Assembly (NCBI GenBank): GCA_963652335.1
Contig: CAVJSS010000012.1
Coordinates: forward strand, 1 to 38,337
Direction: 5' to 3'
Source of the DNA: UBA4951 sp963652335
Lineage (GTDB): Bacteria > Bacillota_I > Bacilli_A > RFN20 > CAG-826
Length of the DNA stretch: 38,337 nt
The notes below the pieces were generated by a model. It worked only from the letters and a program-made list of their open reading frames with translations, made no database searches and had not been told where the DNA came from. The translations under genes were made by a program, and so were the position numbers. Positions 16,398 to 25,623 of this stretch are shown piece after piece (position 1 is the first letter of the stretch; every line of letters begins with the position of its first letter).

Positions 16398-19300
16398 TTA
16401 ATGAAAATCATGGGCGTCGCTAAGGTTTTTCATAATGTTTAAAATCTCTTCTAGTTTCGTGACCCAATCGCCTTCCTTTTTAAGTCGGATCTGAAGTTTT
16501 TTCTCATAAAACGAGATTTTCGTATCGTTTATATAAGGAACCATTTTCTCAAACAATTCGACTCCGATCCCGTTGATTGAAGTCCAACCTTCGGAAAGAA
16601 GGATGGCGATGTCGTCTTTATATAAATCCAATGACGAGAATTCCGGTCTTAGAAGAAGGATATCGATACGTCTTTTTTGAATAAGCAATTCAACCTGAGG
16701 AGGGAGTTTCCCATATACGTCTCTGAGTTTCCTATTGAATTTGTTTAAGGATTTTGAATCCATGCAGTCGGAAAGTTCTTGATATAAAGCGACTTTGTCT
16801 CCGTTTGGCGCATAATCGTCGGGGAAGAAAGCATCGATAGGAAGCATTTTATTGGATTTAGGCGGAACTGCCTTCTTTCCGGTTTGTTTTTCAATCAATG
16901 ATTCTTGGAGCATCTTCAAATACAAATCCAAACCGACGGAATCAATGAATCCGGCCTGTTCGGCACCCAATATATCGCCAGCTCCTCTAATCATCAAATC
17001 CCTCTGAGCGATTTTATATCCAGAGCCTAATTCGGTGAAATCTTGGATAGCTTTAAGACGCTTTTCTGCATCCTCGTTCATGTTTTTGCTTTCTTTGTAG
17101 AAAAGATAGGCATAAGAAATACGCGATCCTCGGCCAACCCTGCCTTTGATTTGATAGAGCTGAGACAAACCGAAACGATCGGCATCTTCAACAATGATCA
17201 AATTGGCGTTAGGGACGTCGATGCCGTTTTCGATGATGGATGTTGCTGCCAAAACATTGATATCACCATCATAGAACTGTTCCATCACGGCTTCTGTTTC
17301 ATCCCTTTGCATTTGGCCATGGACGACGCCAACATGAGCATCAGGGATGGAGCGGGATATCCATTCGGCTTTCGAATAAATCGTATCAATCCGATTGTGG
17401 ACGTAAAATACTTGCCCTGAGCGTCCAAGTTCCCTTGAAATCAATTCGGAAACGACTTCTTTTGAATAGGGCGCCACATAGGTTTGGATTGGCATCCTGT
17501 TCATCGGAGGGGTATTAATCTGAGAAAGAGACCTTAAGCCAACCAAGGACATTTGAAGAGTTCTTGGGATGGGGGTTGCGCTGAGCGACAAAACATCGAT
17601 ATGGTTCGTCATCTCTTTGATTTTTTCTTTTTGTTCGACACCAAAACGTTGCTCTTCATCGATAATCAAAAGGCCAAGATCCCTGAATCCTATTTCCTTA
17701 GATAGCAACCGATGGGTACCTATAACCATATGAGTCTCGCCAGTCTTCAACGATCTTATCGTTTCCTTTTGGACTGATTCCGGCACCATCCTCGAAAGCA
17801 AAGCAATCCTTATCCCATATCCATTGAATCTTTGCAAAGCTACTTCGAAATGCTGCCTAGCAAGAAGGGTCGTTGGGCAAAGGAAGGCTACCTGTTTCCC
17901 GGCAAGCAAGGCTTTGAAGGCGGCCCTGAAGGCTATTTCGGTCTTCCCAAAGCCAACATCGCCACAAAGAAGTCGGTCCATAACGATTGGGGATTCCATA
18001 TCGTCTTTTATCTCTTCTAACGATTTAGCTTGGTCATCAGTTAAAGGATATGGGAATTCCGATTCGAATCTTTTTTGGAATTCATCGTCTTTAGGAAAGG
18101 CAAAACCGTCGATTTTTAGTCGGGTTCCGTATAATTTTATCAATCTATCAGCCAAATCATCGATCTTTTCTTTGATTTGGGCTTTCTTTTTGTTCCAATC
18201 CCCTCTGGAAAGATTGGATAGTTTTGGTCTCGCCCCTTCTCTACCGGAATATTTCCTTACCAGCCTAAATTGTTCCAAAGGGACATATAACGATTCGTTC
18301 GAAGCGTAGCCTATATGAAGATAATCTCTGTGCTTGCCTTCTATCTCCAAAGTCTCAACCGAAAGGAATTGGCCGACCCCGTTATATTCGTGAACGACGT
18401 AATCTCCTGGTTTTAAATCTTCGTAAGACCTAAGGATCGTAGCATTCTTAAAACGCGATGTGTATCGAGACAATTTGGCGTTTTTCCCAAAGAGTTCATT
18501 ACTGGTCAAATAGACGATTCCAAGCGATTGGAGTTCGAATCCTTCGCTTAGGGAGACGTTGGAAATGCCTATGTTTCCATTAGGTAGCTCAAGGCCGTTT
18601 ACCAATTCATAAGATTTGCCGTTTTCCTCCAATAATGACTTGATCGTTTCGGCTTGTTGGCTTTCATTGATGGCGATCACCAATTTTGAGGCGGCATTAG
18701 AATAAGACAAAACGGTATTTAAGACCGCCGTTAACCCAGTGCCTGCAGAAGTTACGTGTCTAACCGGCAAAGAGATATCGGTTTCCTTTTTTACGAACCT
18801 CGTTCCAAACAAAGGATTCTTTTTGTTAGCGAAAGCCTCTTCTAGGCTCATATAAGGTTTGAGTCCCGAAACGATCTTCAAATCTTTTCTCAACTCGCCA
18901 TAATAGCTTCCGGCTTCATTGATAAGGAGATCGCTCGATTGAATGAATTGCTCCTTGTTGGCGATCATTATCATTTCTGAATCGATATAATCCAAAACGC
19001 AGGTAGGCGTGTCCGAAGCCAAACAATAATATTTGTATAAATAAGGCTTTAGATTGCCGCTCAATATATCTTCCAAATCGCGGCTTACGTTTTCTTTCAA
19101 TAGCTCAGAGGCTTCATCATTAAGATTTGCGCAATCATTCAACAATCTGGCAGAGATCCTATTGCCTAATTCGTCTCGTTCATCTTGGTTGACGCACATA
19201 TCCGAGGCAGGGAATATGACAGCTTCATCCACTTTCGCAGTACTTAATTGGGTAGCTATTTCAAAGGCTCTTATCGATTCTATAACATCATCAAAAAACT

Positions 19301-19832
19301 CGATTCTGTATGGACTGGAGTTAGATAGGGAAAATACATCCAAGACATCGCCGCGACTCGCGAATTGCAAAGATTGATCGATCTTATTTACCCTAGAATA
19401 TCCAAGTTCCGACAGCTTTTCCTTCAAAATGGCAACATCTATTTTGTCGCCGACTTTAAGATTGATCGTCGCTTCGGAAAAAGATTTTTTGTTTGGAAGA
19501 TACCTAAGCAAAGCGGAAGGATGGGTAATCAAAATATGTTTCCTATCTTTCGACAATTGGCCCATCGCATATAGTCGTTGCGACAGCAATTCTTTGGAAG
19601 AACTTAGCGCTTCTGCCCTAAGCAATTCGTCTGAAGGAAAGAAGATGACATCATCCTCGCTAAAGAAATTCAGCAAGAACTCATAGATCTTTTGAGCGGC
19701 ATAAAGATTAGAAGCGACGAGGGTCAAATTCCGCTTTCTTTCATGAAACAAAGTAGCGAAAAGAAGGCCAACCCCGATCGTGTCATCAACCACAAATGAC
19801 CCCTTCTGCTTTGAAGGGGGGGCATCTGGCAA
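16398..19832 (-). CDS. mfd: Transcription-repair coupling factor Mfd
   Basis: DNA translocase that removes stalled RNA polymerase and recruits UvrA to lesions. The ~1144-residue protein has the UvrB-like N-terminal region, a CarD-like RNA polymerase-interaction module (LKPGDYVVHEYNGVGQF), helicase motifs with Walker A GDVGFGKTE and DEEQRF, SATPIPRTLQMS, the VHGQM and IENGIDVPNANLI motifs, and a TRCF C-terminal domain. The 5' end is odd: the first canonical start in frame is a TTG at 19832 without a ribosome binding site, yet the frame stays open and protein-like upstream (KNLFDELQTLLPDAP), as in other Mfd N-termini. A rarer start codon, after AAGGAG within pth, would restore this. It follows pth by 16 bp. 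Confidence 0.97.
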   Translation of the reverse strand: MPDAPPSKQKGSFVVDDTIGVGLLFATLFHERKRNLTLVASNLYAAQKIYEFLLNFFSEDDVIFFPSDELLRAEALSSSKELLSQRLYAMGQLSKDRKHILITHPSALLRYLPNKKSFSEATINLKVGDKIDVAILKEKLSELGYSRVNKIDQSLQFASRGDVLDVFSLSNSSPYRIEFFDDVIESIRAFEIATQLSTAKVDEAVIFPASDMCVNQDERDELGNRISARLLNDCANLNDEASELLKENVSRDLEDILSGNLKPYLYKYYCLASDTPTCVLDYIDSEMIMIANKEQFIQSSDLLINEAGSYYGELRKDLKIVSGLKPYMSLEEAFANKKNPLFGTRFVKKETDISLPVRHVTSAGTGLTAVLNTVLSYSNAASKLVIAINESQQAETIKSLLEENGKSYELVNGLELPNGNIGISNVSLSEGFELQSLGIVYLTSNELFGKNAKLSRYTSRFKNATILRSYEDLKPGDYVVHEYNGVGQFLSVETLEIEGKHRDYLHIGYASNESLYVPLEQFRLVRKYSGREGARPKLSNLSRGDWNKKKAQIKEKIDDLADRLIKLYGTRLKIDGFAFPKDDEFQKRFESEFPYPLTDDQAKSLEEIKDDMESPIVMDRLLCGDVGFGKTEIAFRAAFKALLAGKQVAFLCPTTLLARQHFEVALQRFNGYGIRIALLSRMVPESVQKETIRSLKTGETHMVIGTHRLLSKEIGFRDLGLLIIDEEQRFGVEQKEKIKEMTNHIDVLSLSATPIPRTLQMSLVGLRSLSQINTPPMNRMPIQTYVAPYSKEVVSELISRELGRSGQVFYVHNRIDTIYSKAEWISRSIPDAHVGVVHGQMQRDETEAVMEQFYDGDINVLAATSIIENGIDVPNANLIIVEDADRFGLSQLYQIKGRVGRGSRISYAYLFYKESKNMNEDAEKRLKAIQDFTELGSGYKIAQRDLMIRGAGDILGAEQAGFIDSVGLDLYLKMLQESLIEKQTGKKAVPPKSNKMLPIDAFFPDDYAPNGDKVALYQELSDCMDSKSLNKFNRKLRDVYGKLPPQVELLIQKRRIDILLLRPEFSSLDLYKDDIAILLSEGWTSINGIGVELFEKMVPYINDTKISFYEKKLQIRLKKEGDWVTKLEEILNIMKNLSDAHDFH

Positions 19833-19848
19833 TAGGGTTTGAAGTTCG

Positions 19849-20439
19849 TCAAATAGATTCTTCGTTTTGCTTTTTCTCCTTTTTGTTGAATAGATTCATG
19901 GCTTTGTCAAAACCATTTATGGCTATTTCCCTTAAAGCTTTGGCGGCTAAGGTGGTCGCTTCGTCAAGTTTCTCAGCCGATTCTCCAGTAGGACTTCCTA
20001 AAACGTAATCAACCGAATTATAGGTCGGTTCCCCGATTCCGACACGGATGCGTTTGATGTTTTGGGTGCCCATCCTTTGAATTATGGATTTCATTCCATT
20101 ATGGCCACCATCGCTTCCGCCAGGCCTAAGACGGATTGTCCCTTCCGGAAGCGCCATTTCGTCATAAACAATAACGATATCCTTGGAATCGATATGATAA
20201 TAAGCCGCCAATGGCTGAACACAATCACCCGACAAATTCATATAAGTCAAAGGCTTACAAAGGATTATCGGCTCAGGGAAAACAGGATTGCGGACGATTT
20301 CATAATCGCCTTTGAAATTCGATTTCGAAAAGCTAACACCTAATGAATCGGCGAATTTCTCAATCGCGATCCACCCCATGTTGTGGCGGGTTTTTTCGTA
20401 TTCCTTGCCAGGGTTGCCTAGTCCAACGAAAAGTTTCAT
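19849..20439 (-). CDS. pth: Peptidyl-tRNA hydrolase
   Basis: Releases tRNA from peptidyl-tRNA dropped by the ribosome. The 196-residue protein has the signature MKLFVGLGNPGKEYEKTRHN with catalytic His19, the KSNFKGDYE segment, LCKPLTYMNLSGDCVQPL, the catalytic-Asp region VYDEMALPEG and the GGSDGGHNGMKS motif. The Lys-rich C-terminus is normal. Its ATG overlaps the TGA of the flavodoxin-like gene by 4 bp, so it is translationally coupled to it, and mfd follows. This is the standard Bacillota pth-mfd pair. Confidence 0.98.
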   Translation of the reverse strand: MKLFVGLGNPGKEYEKTRHNMGWIAIEKFADSLGVSFSKSNFKGDYEIVRNPVFPEPIILCKPLTYMNLSGDCVQPLAAYYHIDSKDIVIVYDEMALPEGTIRLRPGGSDGGHNGMKSIIQRMGTQNIKRIRVGIGEPTYNSVDYVLGSPTGESAEKLDEATTLAAKALREIAINGFDKAMNLFNKKEKKQNEESI

Positions 20440-20978
20440 GCCTTAGCCTCAACGGCAAGCATATTGATCACCGAAACGACCTTGTTGACCTTTTCTTGAT
20501 CATAAACTTCAATAGGCCTTTCCATGATGTCTAAAATGCTCGCTTCTCCACTAGAAATGGTTGGATCGCTAGCCAATTTGGCTATCGAAGCCTTCATCAT
20601 CATTTTGTTCATGCCGTTCAATTTCTCATAATCGAACGAACCTTGGAACTGATAAAAGCGAAGATGATAGAGGTCTAAGATATTTTGGTTTATCAAGGCC
20701 TTTCTGGTCTCCGATGTCGGATATCCCATACCAACGCCGATAACGATGACATCCTTTCCATCCAATTCGTAATCCCAATGAGACAAGAAATCATTGAGGC
20801 CTTTGATATTGCCGCCCATGATCCATCCTCCGAAAACGACGATGTCGTAATCATCTATTTTCTTCCATTTGAATTTCTTTAGCGGCATAACGTCAGCCGA
20901 AACGGCCGAGGCGATATCTTCGCAATATTTCTTCGTATTGCCGGTGTTTGATACATATAAAATCAATGTTTTCTTCAT
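20436..20978 (-). CDS. Flavodoxin-like protein
   Basis: Protein of 180 residues with the FMN phosphate-binding loop SNTGNTKKYCE (10-20) directly after the first beta-strand, then VVFGGWIMGG (47-56), typical of the flavodoxin_5 family (HemG-like menaquinone-dependent protoporphyrinogen oxidase relatives). It probably binds FMN and carries electrons or acts as a small reductase; the substrate is unknown. There is no clear ribosome binding site; TAAACT ends exactly 6 nt before the ATG, so a leaderless transcript is possible. It is coupled to pth by a 4-bp overlap and is divergent from the DUF368 gene. Confidence 0.85.
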   Translation of the reverse strand: MKKTLILYVSNTGNTKKYCEDIASAVSADVMPLKKFKWKKIDDYDIVVFGGWIMGGNIKGLNDFLSHWDYELDGKDVIVIGVGMGYPTSETRKALINQNILDLYHLRFYQFQGSFDYEKLNGMNKMMMKASIAKLASDPTISSGEASILDIMERPIEVYDQEKVNKVVSVINMLAVEAKA

Positions 20979-21041
20979 GTCGATAGTTTACTCTTTTACC
21001 TAAAAAGGAAAAAGAATAAGTGGCAATTTGGGTCGCAAGTG

Positions 21042-21053
21042 TATTATATACGC
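21042..21053 (+). promoter_or_regulatory. -10 element of the DUF368 gene, leaderless-type spacing
   Basis: TATTAT (21042-21047) is followed by six bases and then the ATG at 21054. GTGGCA lies 16 bp upstream as a possible -35. There is no Shine-Dalgarno sequence, so transcription would begin at or next to the start codon. Confidence 0.5.
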
Positions 21054-21992
21054 ATGAACGCTAAGAAATTTTTCTACGAATTCTCCAGGGGCGCCGCAAT
21101 GGGATTGGGCATGGCTATCCCAGGCGTCAGCGCCGGCACTATCGCCGTCATAGTCGGCGTTTACGATGAATTGATCGGAGCCATCGCCAACATCCGCAAA
21201 GAATTCAAAAAGTCCTTCATCACCCTTTTGCCAATAGCTTTGGGCTTGGTCATCTCGGCCATCTTGCTTTTGATTGGAATCCATTATTGCTACGAAAAAG
21301 CGGAATACGTCATTTCCTGTATATTCGCTGGGTTGGTGATCGGCACCACGCCAATCGTCGTCAAAGAGGCCAAATTGCATGAAATATCGGCAAAAAAAAC
21401 AATATTGATAATCGTTGGCTTCATCATAGCCGCCGCCATAGGCGTTGGATCGTGTTTGGCCAAACTATATTGGAAACTCGATTTCGGCGCATATTTCATT
21501 GAAGGGGTGTGGTGGGCATACCCGGTTTGCTTATCGGCTGGTTTCCTAGCGATGACCGCCTGCGTCATCCCAGGTATTTCAGGCTCGATGTGCTTATTTA
21601 TGCTTGGCTTATACAATCCGCTTATCGCCATCGTCGTCGGAAGCGATTCCATCTTCCGCAATCACGATAGAACGCTATCTGGCATAGGACTGCTAGTTTG
21701 CGCCATCGTTGGAGCCTTGGCCGGCTTGATTTTCGCTTCCAAAGTGATGAAGAGGGCGTTGGCCAAAACCAGAGATGGCACGTTCTCCATCGTTTTGGGC
21801 TTCGTTTTGGGCTCGATAGTTTGTTTATTCGCCAACCAATCCCTTATTAATGATGAGGGCGTTTGGGCTTACGAAAGAACGCCATTATGGGGTTGGATAG
21901 TCGGTAGCGTCCTTTTAGCCGTCGTTACAATTGCTTCATATTTTTTGATTGCCAGAAAACAAATGAAGAAAAATGACAAAGAGAAACAATGA
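21054..21992 (+). CDS. DUF368 undecaprenyl-phosphate transporter (PopT type)
   Basis: Polytopic membrane protein of 312 residues with about eight hydrophobic segments and the family's duplicated motif: MAIPGVSAGTIAVIVGVYD near the N-terminus and IPGISGSMCLFMLGLYNPLI in the middle, the two inverted re-entrant regions. DUF368 proteins (PopT) have been shown to recycle undecaprenyl phosphate, the lipid carrier for cell-wall precursors, across the membrane. The in-frame GTG at 21039 is less likely as it overlaps the -10 element; the ATG at 21054 starts the conserved region. The gene is divergent from the flavodoxin-like gene with a 75-bp gap. A basic tail (RKQMKKNDKEK) follows the last helix. Confidence 0.92.
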   Translation: MNAKKFFYEFSRGAAMGLGMAIPGVSAGTIAVIVGVYDELIGAIANIRKEFKKSFITLLPIALGLVISAILLLIGIHYCYEKAEYVISCIFAGLVIGTTPIVVKEAKLHEISAKKTILIIVGFIIAAAIGVGSCLAKLYWKLDFGAYFIEGVWWAYPVCLSAGFLAMTACVIPGISGSMCLFMLGLYNPLIAIVVGSDSIFRNHDRTLSGIGLLVCAIVGALAGLIFASKVMKRALAKTRDGTFSIVLGFVLGSIVCLFANQSLINDEGVWAYERTPLWGWIVGSVLLAVVTIASYFLIARKQMKKNDKEKQ

Positions 21993-22048
21993 TTTCGCAT
22001 ATTCCTATCATCGCTAATATTTAGATTGACTTAAAAATTATTTGGACC

Positions 22049-22077
22049 TTGACATTTTTTCAGCGATTGGGACAATA
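22049..22077 (+). promoter_or_regulatory. Putative promoter of the second TetR gene
   Basis: A consensus -35 TTGACA at 22049-22054 is followed after 17 bp by ACAATA at 22072-22077, a weak -10. It lies 30 bp before the TetR start codon. Confidence 0.4.
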
Positions 22078-22107
22078 AATTCAAAATAAAATACGGGGAA
22101 ATATTTT

Positions 22108-22686
22108 ATGCCTAGGACTGCTAAACAAAATCAAGCTATACGCGACAAGCGTAAAAGCAAAATCACCTTAGAGGGGATCCGATTGATCTCTCTATACGGA
22201 TTGGAGAATGTCGTCATAGACGACATCGCCAAGGAAGTCGGCTGCTCACACGGCCTCTTTTACCACTATTTCAAGAAAACCGAGGATCTTTATGCCGAGA
22301 TTCCTCAATTCATTTTGGAATCCAAAAAATTCGCTCCATATGTCGCCAAATACCTTCCGATGAAGGATATGAACCCAAGAGACGCCATCAACCTAATGTC
22401 CAAAAACTTGGAAGATTTGCCGAATTATCCGAAAATCGTCCTCCATGCCGCCGACATCATTTTCACTTCGACTCTTTCTTTGAAGGATTTCGGTTATTAC
22501 GATTTCTTCATCAAGCTAATCGAGGACGGCCAAAAGGAAGGATATATCAGAGAAGGTGATCCGGAAATCTTGCTCATGCTTTGCGTGGACGTCATCGACG
22601 GTTATGTCACTCGCGCCATCAAGAGAGGAAGCGAAGCCAAACCAATACCGGCAGAACTCCTTTCCGGTTTGCTTATCGTTGATTAA
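22108..22686 (+). CDS. TetR/AcrR family transcriptional regulator
   Basis: Protein of 192 residues with a TetR helix-turn-helix at about 22-64 (ITLEGIRLISLYGLENVVID, then IAKEVGCSHGLFYHYFKKTE). The C-terminal part is the ligand-binding and dimerisation half; the ligand is unknown. GGGGAAA precedes the ATG. It lies on the same strand as the PPDK gene, 189 bp upstream, and that gap holds two palindromes sharing the core TTCTTAAGAA. They are the best candidates for its operators, so it may regulate itself or ppdK; the divergent DUF368 gene is not facing it. Confidence 0.88.
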   Translation: MPRTAKQNQAIRDKRKSKITLEGIRLISLYGLENVVIDDIAKEVGCSHGLFYHYFKKTEDLYAEIPQFILESKKFAPYVAKYLPMKDMNPRDAINLMSKNLEDLPNYPKIVLHAADIIFTSTLSLKDFGYYDFFIKLIEDGQKEGYIREGDPEILLMLCVDVIDGYVTRAIKRGSEAKPIPAELLSGLLIVD

Positions 22687-22692
22687 GCATTT

Positions 22693-22708
22693 GTTTTCTT
22701 AAGAAAAC
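22693..22708. promoter_or_regulatory. Palindrome 1, TTCTTAAGAA core
   Basis: GTTTTCTTAAGAAAAC is a perfect 16-bp palindrome just after the TetR stop codon. It shares the TTCTTAAGAA core with the palindrome at 22739-22756. Confidence 0.6.
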
Positions 22709-22738
22709 GAGCGATGAAACCGCTATCTAAAGGATACT

Positions 22739-22756
22739 AATATTCTTAAGAATATT
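22739..22756. promoter_or_regulatory. Palindrome 2, TTCTTAAGAA core
   Basis: AATATTCTTAAGAATATT is a perfect 18-bp palindrome. Its centre is 47 bp from that of palindrome 1, and it is about 60 bp upstream of the ppdK -10 element. Confidence 0.6.
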
Positions 22757-22785
22757 CTCTGAAAAACAATTCGATAAAAAGAACC

Positions 22786-22810
22786 CTTTATTCTATAAAG
22801 AGCTTTTTTT
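22786..22810 (+). terminator. Putative weak terminator after the TetR gene
   Basis: CTTTAT and ATAAAG pair as a 6-bp stem with a 3-base loop, followed by AGC and seven T residues. The stem is A/T-rich, so it would be a weak terminator. Confidence 0.4.
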
Positions 22811-22813
22811 GAT

Positions 22814-22822
22814 TGTTATAAT
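22814..22822 (+). promoter_or_regulatory. Extended -10 promoter of ppdK
   Basis: TGTTATAAT is a perfect TGn extended -10 with a consensus TATAAT at 22817-22822. The -35 region is poor, as is usual for extended -10 promoters. The leader of about 45 nt contains a GGCG/CGCC hairpin. Confidence 0.6.
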
Positions 22823-22875
22823 TCTTCCGATGGGCGTTTTCTCACGCCTTAGTCATTGTTATTTAGGAGAATAAA

Positions 22876-25536
22876 ATGGCAGAAAAGAAATATGTCTACT
22901 CCTTCAAGGAAGGCCATGAAGCAAAGCTTGGCAAAGAAATCCTTGGCGGAAAAGGCTTCGGTTTAGCTGAAATGACCGCTGCTGGCATCAACATCCCAGC
23001 CGGTTTCACCGTCACCACCGAAGCATGCACCCTCTATTATGAGAGCGGGAAAAATATCCCAGATTTCGTTTGGGATGATGTCGTTAAACATGTCCACCAG
23101 ATCGAAGAACACTATGGCAAATCTTTCGGCGGTGGCAAAGGCGTCCCTCTTCTCGTCTCCGTCCGTTCCGGAGCTCGTATGTCCATGCCAGGCATGATGG
23201 ATACCATATTGAACCTTGGCTTGAATGACAAGACCGTCATCGAGCTCGCAAACGCTTCCGGCAACGAAAGATTCGCTTGGGATTCTTATCGTCGTTTCAT
23301 TTTGATGTTCACCAACATCGCCAAAGGCCATCCACGCACCAAGATGGATGCCATGCTCGACAAGATCAAAGAAGACAACGGCTATAAGCTCGATACCGAA
23401 GTCAACGTCGAACAATTGAAAGGCTTAGTAGCCCAATACAAAGAATATTACAAGGATGTCTTCGGCGAAGAATTCCCAACCGATCCATACGTTCAATTGC
23501 GCGAAGCCATCGCCGCGGTCTTCCGCAGCTGGGACAACGAACGCGCCAACGTCTATCGTCAAATGAACGGCATCCCTTATGAATGGGGCACCGCCGTCAA
23601 CGTCCAAACCATGGTATTTGGCAACATGGGCGAAGATTCCGGCACCGGCGTCGCCTTCTCTCGCGACCCTGGAACCGGTGAAAAACATATTTATGCCGAA
23701 TTCCTTCCAAACGCCCAAGGCGAAGACGTCGTCGCCGGCGTCCGCACCCCTCTTCACATTGATGAATTGAAGAAACGCATGCCTGAAGTCTATGAAGAAT
23801 TCCTTGCCACCATCACCCGCATGGAAAAATATTTCAAAGACATGCAGGACATGGAATACACCATCGAACATGGCAAATTGTTTTTCCTCCAAACCCGTAA
23901 CGGCAAACGTACCGCCCAAGCGGCCCTAAAGATCGCCTGCGATTTGGTCGATGAAGGATTGATTGACGAAAAAGAAGCTTGTTTGCGCGTTGAGCCAAAG
24001 CAACTCGACGATTTGCTTCACCCGACTTTCGATGCGAAAGAATTAGCCAAGCATACCCCAATAGTAAAAGGCCTCCCAGCCTCCCCAGGTGCCGGAACCG
24101 GCGCCATCGTTTTCACCGCCGAAGAATGCAAGGAATGGCATGACGCTGGCAAGAAAGTCATCTTGGTCCGCGCCGAAACATCTCCAGAAGACATCATCGG
24201 CATGGTTAATTCCGAAGCCATTTTGACTGCTCGTGGCGGCATGACTTCCCATGCTGCCGTCGTCGCTCGCTCAATGGGCAAATGCTGCGTCGCCGGCGCT
24301 ACCGATATCGTCGTCAACGAAGAAGAAAAGACAATGAAGATCGGAGACAAAGTCTATAAGCAAGGCGATGTCCTTTCCATCAATGGTTCCACCGGAAACG
24401 TCTATGAAGGCGAAATCAAGATGGTCCCAGCCGAATTGAAAGGCGACTTCGGTCGTTTGATGGCTTGGGCAGACGCTAACCGCAGACTCAAGGTCCGTGC
24501 CAACTGCAACACCCCAGAAGATGCCGAAAACGCCCGCAAATTCGGTGCCGAAGGCATTGGTCTCTGCCGTACAGAACGCATGTTCTTCGCGGAAGATAGA
24601 ATCTTGAACATGAGATCCATGATCTTATCCGATACGACCGAACAACGCGAAGCCGCTTTGGAACGCATCAGACCGTTCTTGAAAGATGACTTCTATAAAA
24701 TGTATTTGGCCAACCCAGACAGCCACGTCAACATCCGTTTGCTCGACCCACCTCTCCATGAATTCTTGCCGGAAATCAACGACGAAGCCAATATCAAGGA
24801 ACTTGCCAAAAAATTGAACGTCACCGAGCAAAAGGTCAAAGATCGCATCAATCAATTGCACCAAGCCAACCCAATGATGGGCTTCCGTGGAGTCCGTCTC
24901 TGCGTCGCTTATCCAGAAATCTATGCTGTCTTAGCCCGCGCTATCGCTCAAGCAGCTTTGGAAGCTTCTGAGAAATTAGGCGTCCAGGTCGAGCCGGAAA
25001 TCATGATCCCTCTCGCTGGCGAAGTCAAAGAATACAAATGGGCTAAGAAAGTCGTGGTCGATGCCATCGAAGACGAATTCAATAAGCAAGGCAAACGCTT
25101 AAGCTACCTCGTTGGCACCATGATCGAAATCCCGAGAGGATGCTTACGTGCCGGAGATCTCGCCAAAGAATCCGCCTTCTTCTCTTATGGCACCAATGAT
25201 TTGACTCAGCTCACCATGGGCTTCTCCCGTGACGATGCCGGCCAGTTCTTGCCATATTACTACAAACGCAAGATTTACGAATTCGATCCATTCCAGACCA
25301 TTGATCGCGATGGGGTCGGCGAACTCGTCAAGATCGCCTTCGAACGTGGCCGCGCCGCCAACCCGAACTTGACGGTCGGCGTTTGCGGAGAAACGGGCGG
25401 AGATGCCGCTTCCATCGAATTCTACGATGCAGTCGGTCTTGATTATGTCTCTTGCTCGCCATTCCGTGTCCCACTTGCTCGTTTGGCTGCCGCTCAAGCG
25501 AACATCATTCACGAAAGAGCCAAAAACAAGAAATAG
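22876..25536 (+). CDS. ppdK: Pyruvate, phosphate dikinase
   Basis: Interconverts pyruvate, ATP and phosphate with PEP, AMP and pyrophosphate, using a phosphohistidine swinging between two active sites; in anaerobes it often replaces or opposes pyruvate kinase in glycolysis. The 886-residue protein has the N-terminal ATP-grasp part (LGGKGFGLAEMTAAGINIPAGF), the phosphohistidine loop GGMTSHAAVVARSMG with His459, and the C-terminal PEP/pyruvate barrel with GVCGETGGD containing Cys837, equivalent to the catalytic Cys of the family. Length is normal. AGGAG precedes the ATG, an extended -10 promoter lies upstream, and a strong terminator follows; the gene stands alone. Its codons favour C-ending forms more than the neighbours, consistent with high expression. 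Confidence 0.98.
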   Translation: MAEKKYVYSFKEGHEAKLGKEILGGKGFGLAEMTAAGINIPAGFTVTTEACTLYYESGKNIPDFVWDDVVKHVHQIEEHYGKSFGGGKGVPLLVSVRSGARMSMPGMMDTILNLGLNDKTVIELANASGNERFAWDSYRRFILMFTNIAKGHPRTKMDAMLDKIKEDNGYKLDTEVNVEQLKGLVAQYKEYYKDVFGEEFPTDPYVQLREAIAAVFRSWDNERANVYRQMNGIPYEWGTAVNVQTMVFGNMGEDSGTGVAFSRDPGTGEKHIYAEFLPNAQGEDVVAGVRTPLHIDELKKRMPEVYEEFLATITRMEKYFKDMQDMEYTIEHGKLFFLQTRNGKRTAQAALKIACDLVDEGLIDEKEACLRVEPKQLDDLLHPTFDAKELAKHTPIVKGLPASPGAGTGAIVFTAEECKEWHDAGKKVILVRAETSPEDIIGMVNSEAILTARGGMTSHAAVVARSMGKCCVAGATDIVVNEEEKTMKIGDKVYKQGDVLSINGSTGNVYEGEIKMVPAELKGDFGRLMAWADANRRLKVRANCNTPEDAENARKFGAEGIGLCRTERMFFAEDRILNMRSMILSDTTEQREAALERIRPFLKDDFYKMYLANPDSHVNIRLLDPPLHEFLPEINDEANIKELAKKLNVTEQKVKDRINQLHQANPMMGFRGVRLCVAYPEIYAVLARAIAQAALEASEKLGVQVEPEIMIPLAGEVKEYKWAKKVVVDAIEDEFNKQGKRLSYLVGTMIEIPRGCLRAGDLAKESAFFSYGTNDLTQLTMGFSRDDAGQFLPYYYKRKIYEFDPFQTIDRDGVGELVKIAFERGRAANPNLTVGVCGETGGDAASIEFYDAVGLDYVSCSPFRVPLARLAAAQANIIHERAKNKK

Positions 25537-25548
25537 ATTCTGGTCTTC

Positions 25549-25577
25549 ATCCCTCAGGGCAACCTGGGGGATTTTTT
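25549..25577 (+). terminator. Terminator of ppdK
   Basis: ATCCCTCAGG and CCTGGGGGAT pair over ten bases (one G-U) around a GCAA tetraloop, followed by a T run. Strong rho-independent terminator for the rightward transcript. Confidence 0.92.
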
Positions 25578-25583
25578 GACGCG

Positions 25584-25606
25584 AAAAAGGGCGTCCAAAA
25601 GGACGC
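25584..25606 (-). terminator. Terminator of the phosphatase gene
   Basis: On the minus strand GCGTCC and GGACGC form a 6-bp stem with a TTTT loop, followed by CCTTTTTC. It lies about 20 bp past the stop of the leftward phosphatase gene. Confidence 0.85.
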
Positions 25607-25623
25607 TGGTTTCCTATTTTGAA

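Noticed and set aside
23425..23919. 164-codon minus-strand frame in ppdK
   Set aside because: Shadow of the highly expressed ppdK codon pattern, without a start context.
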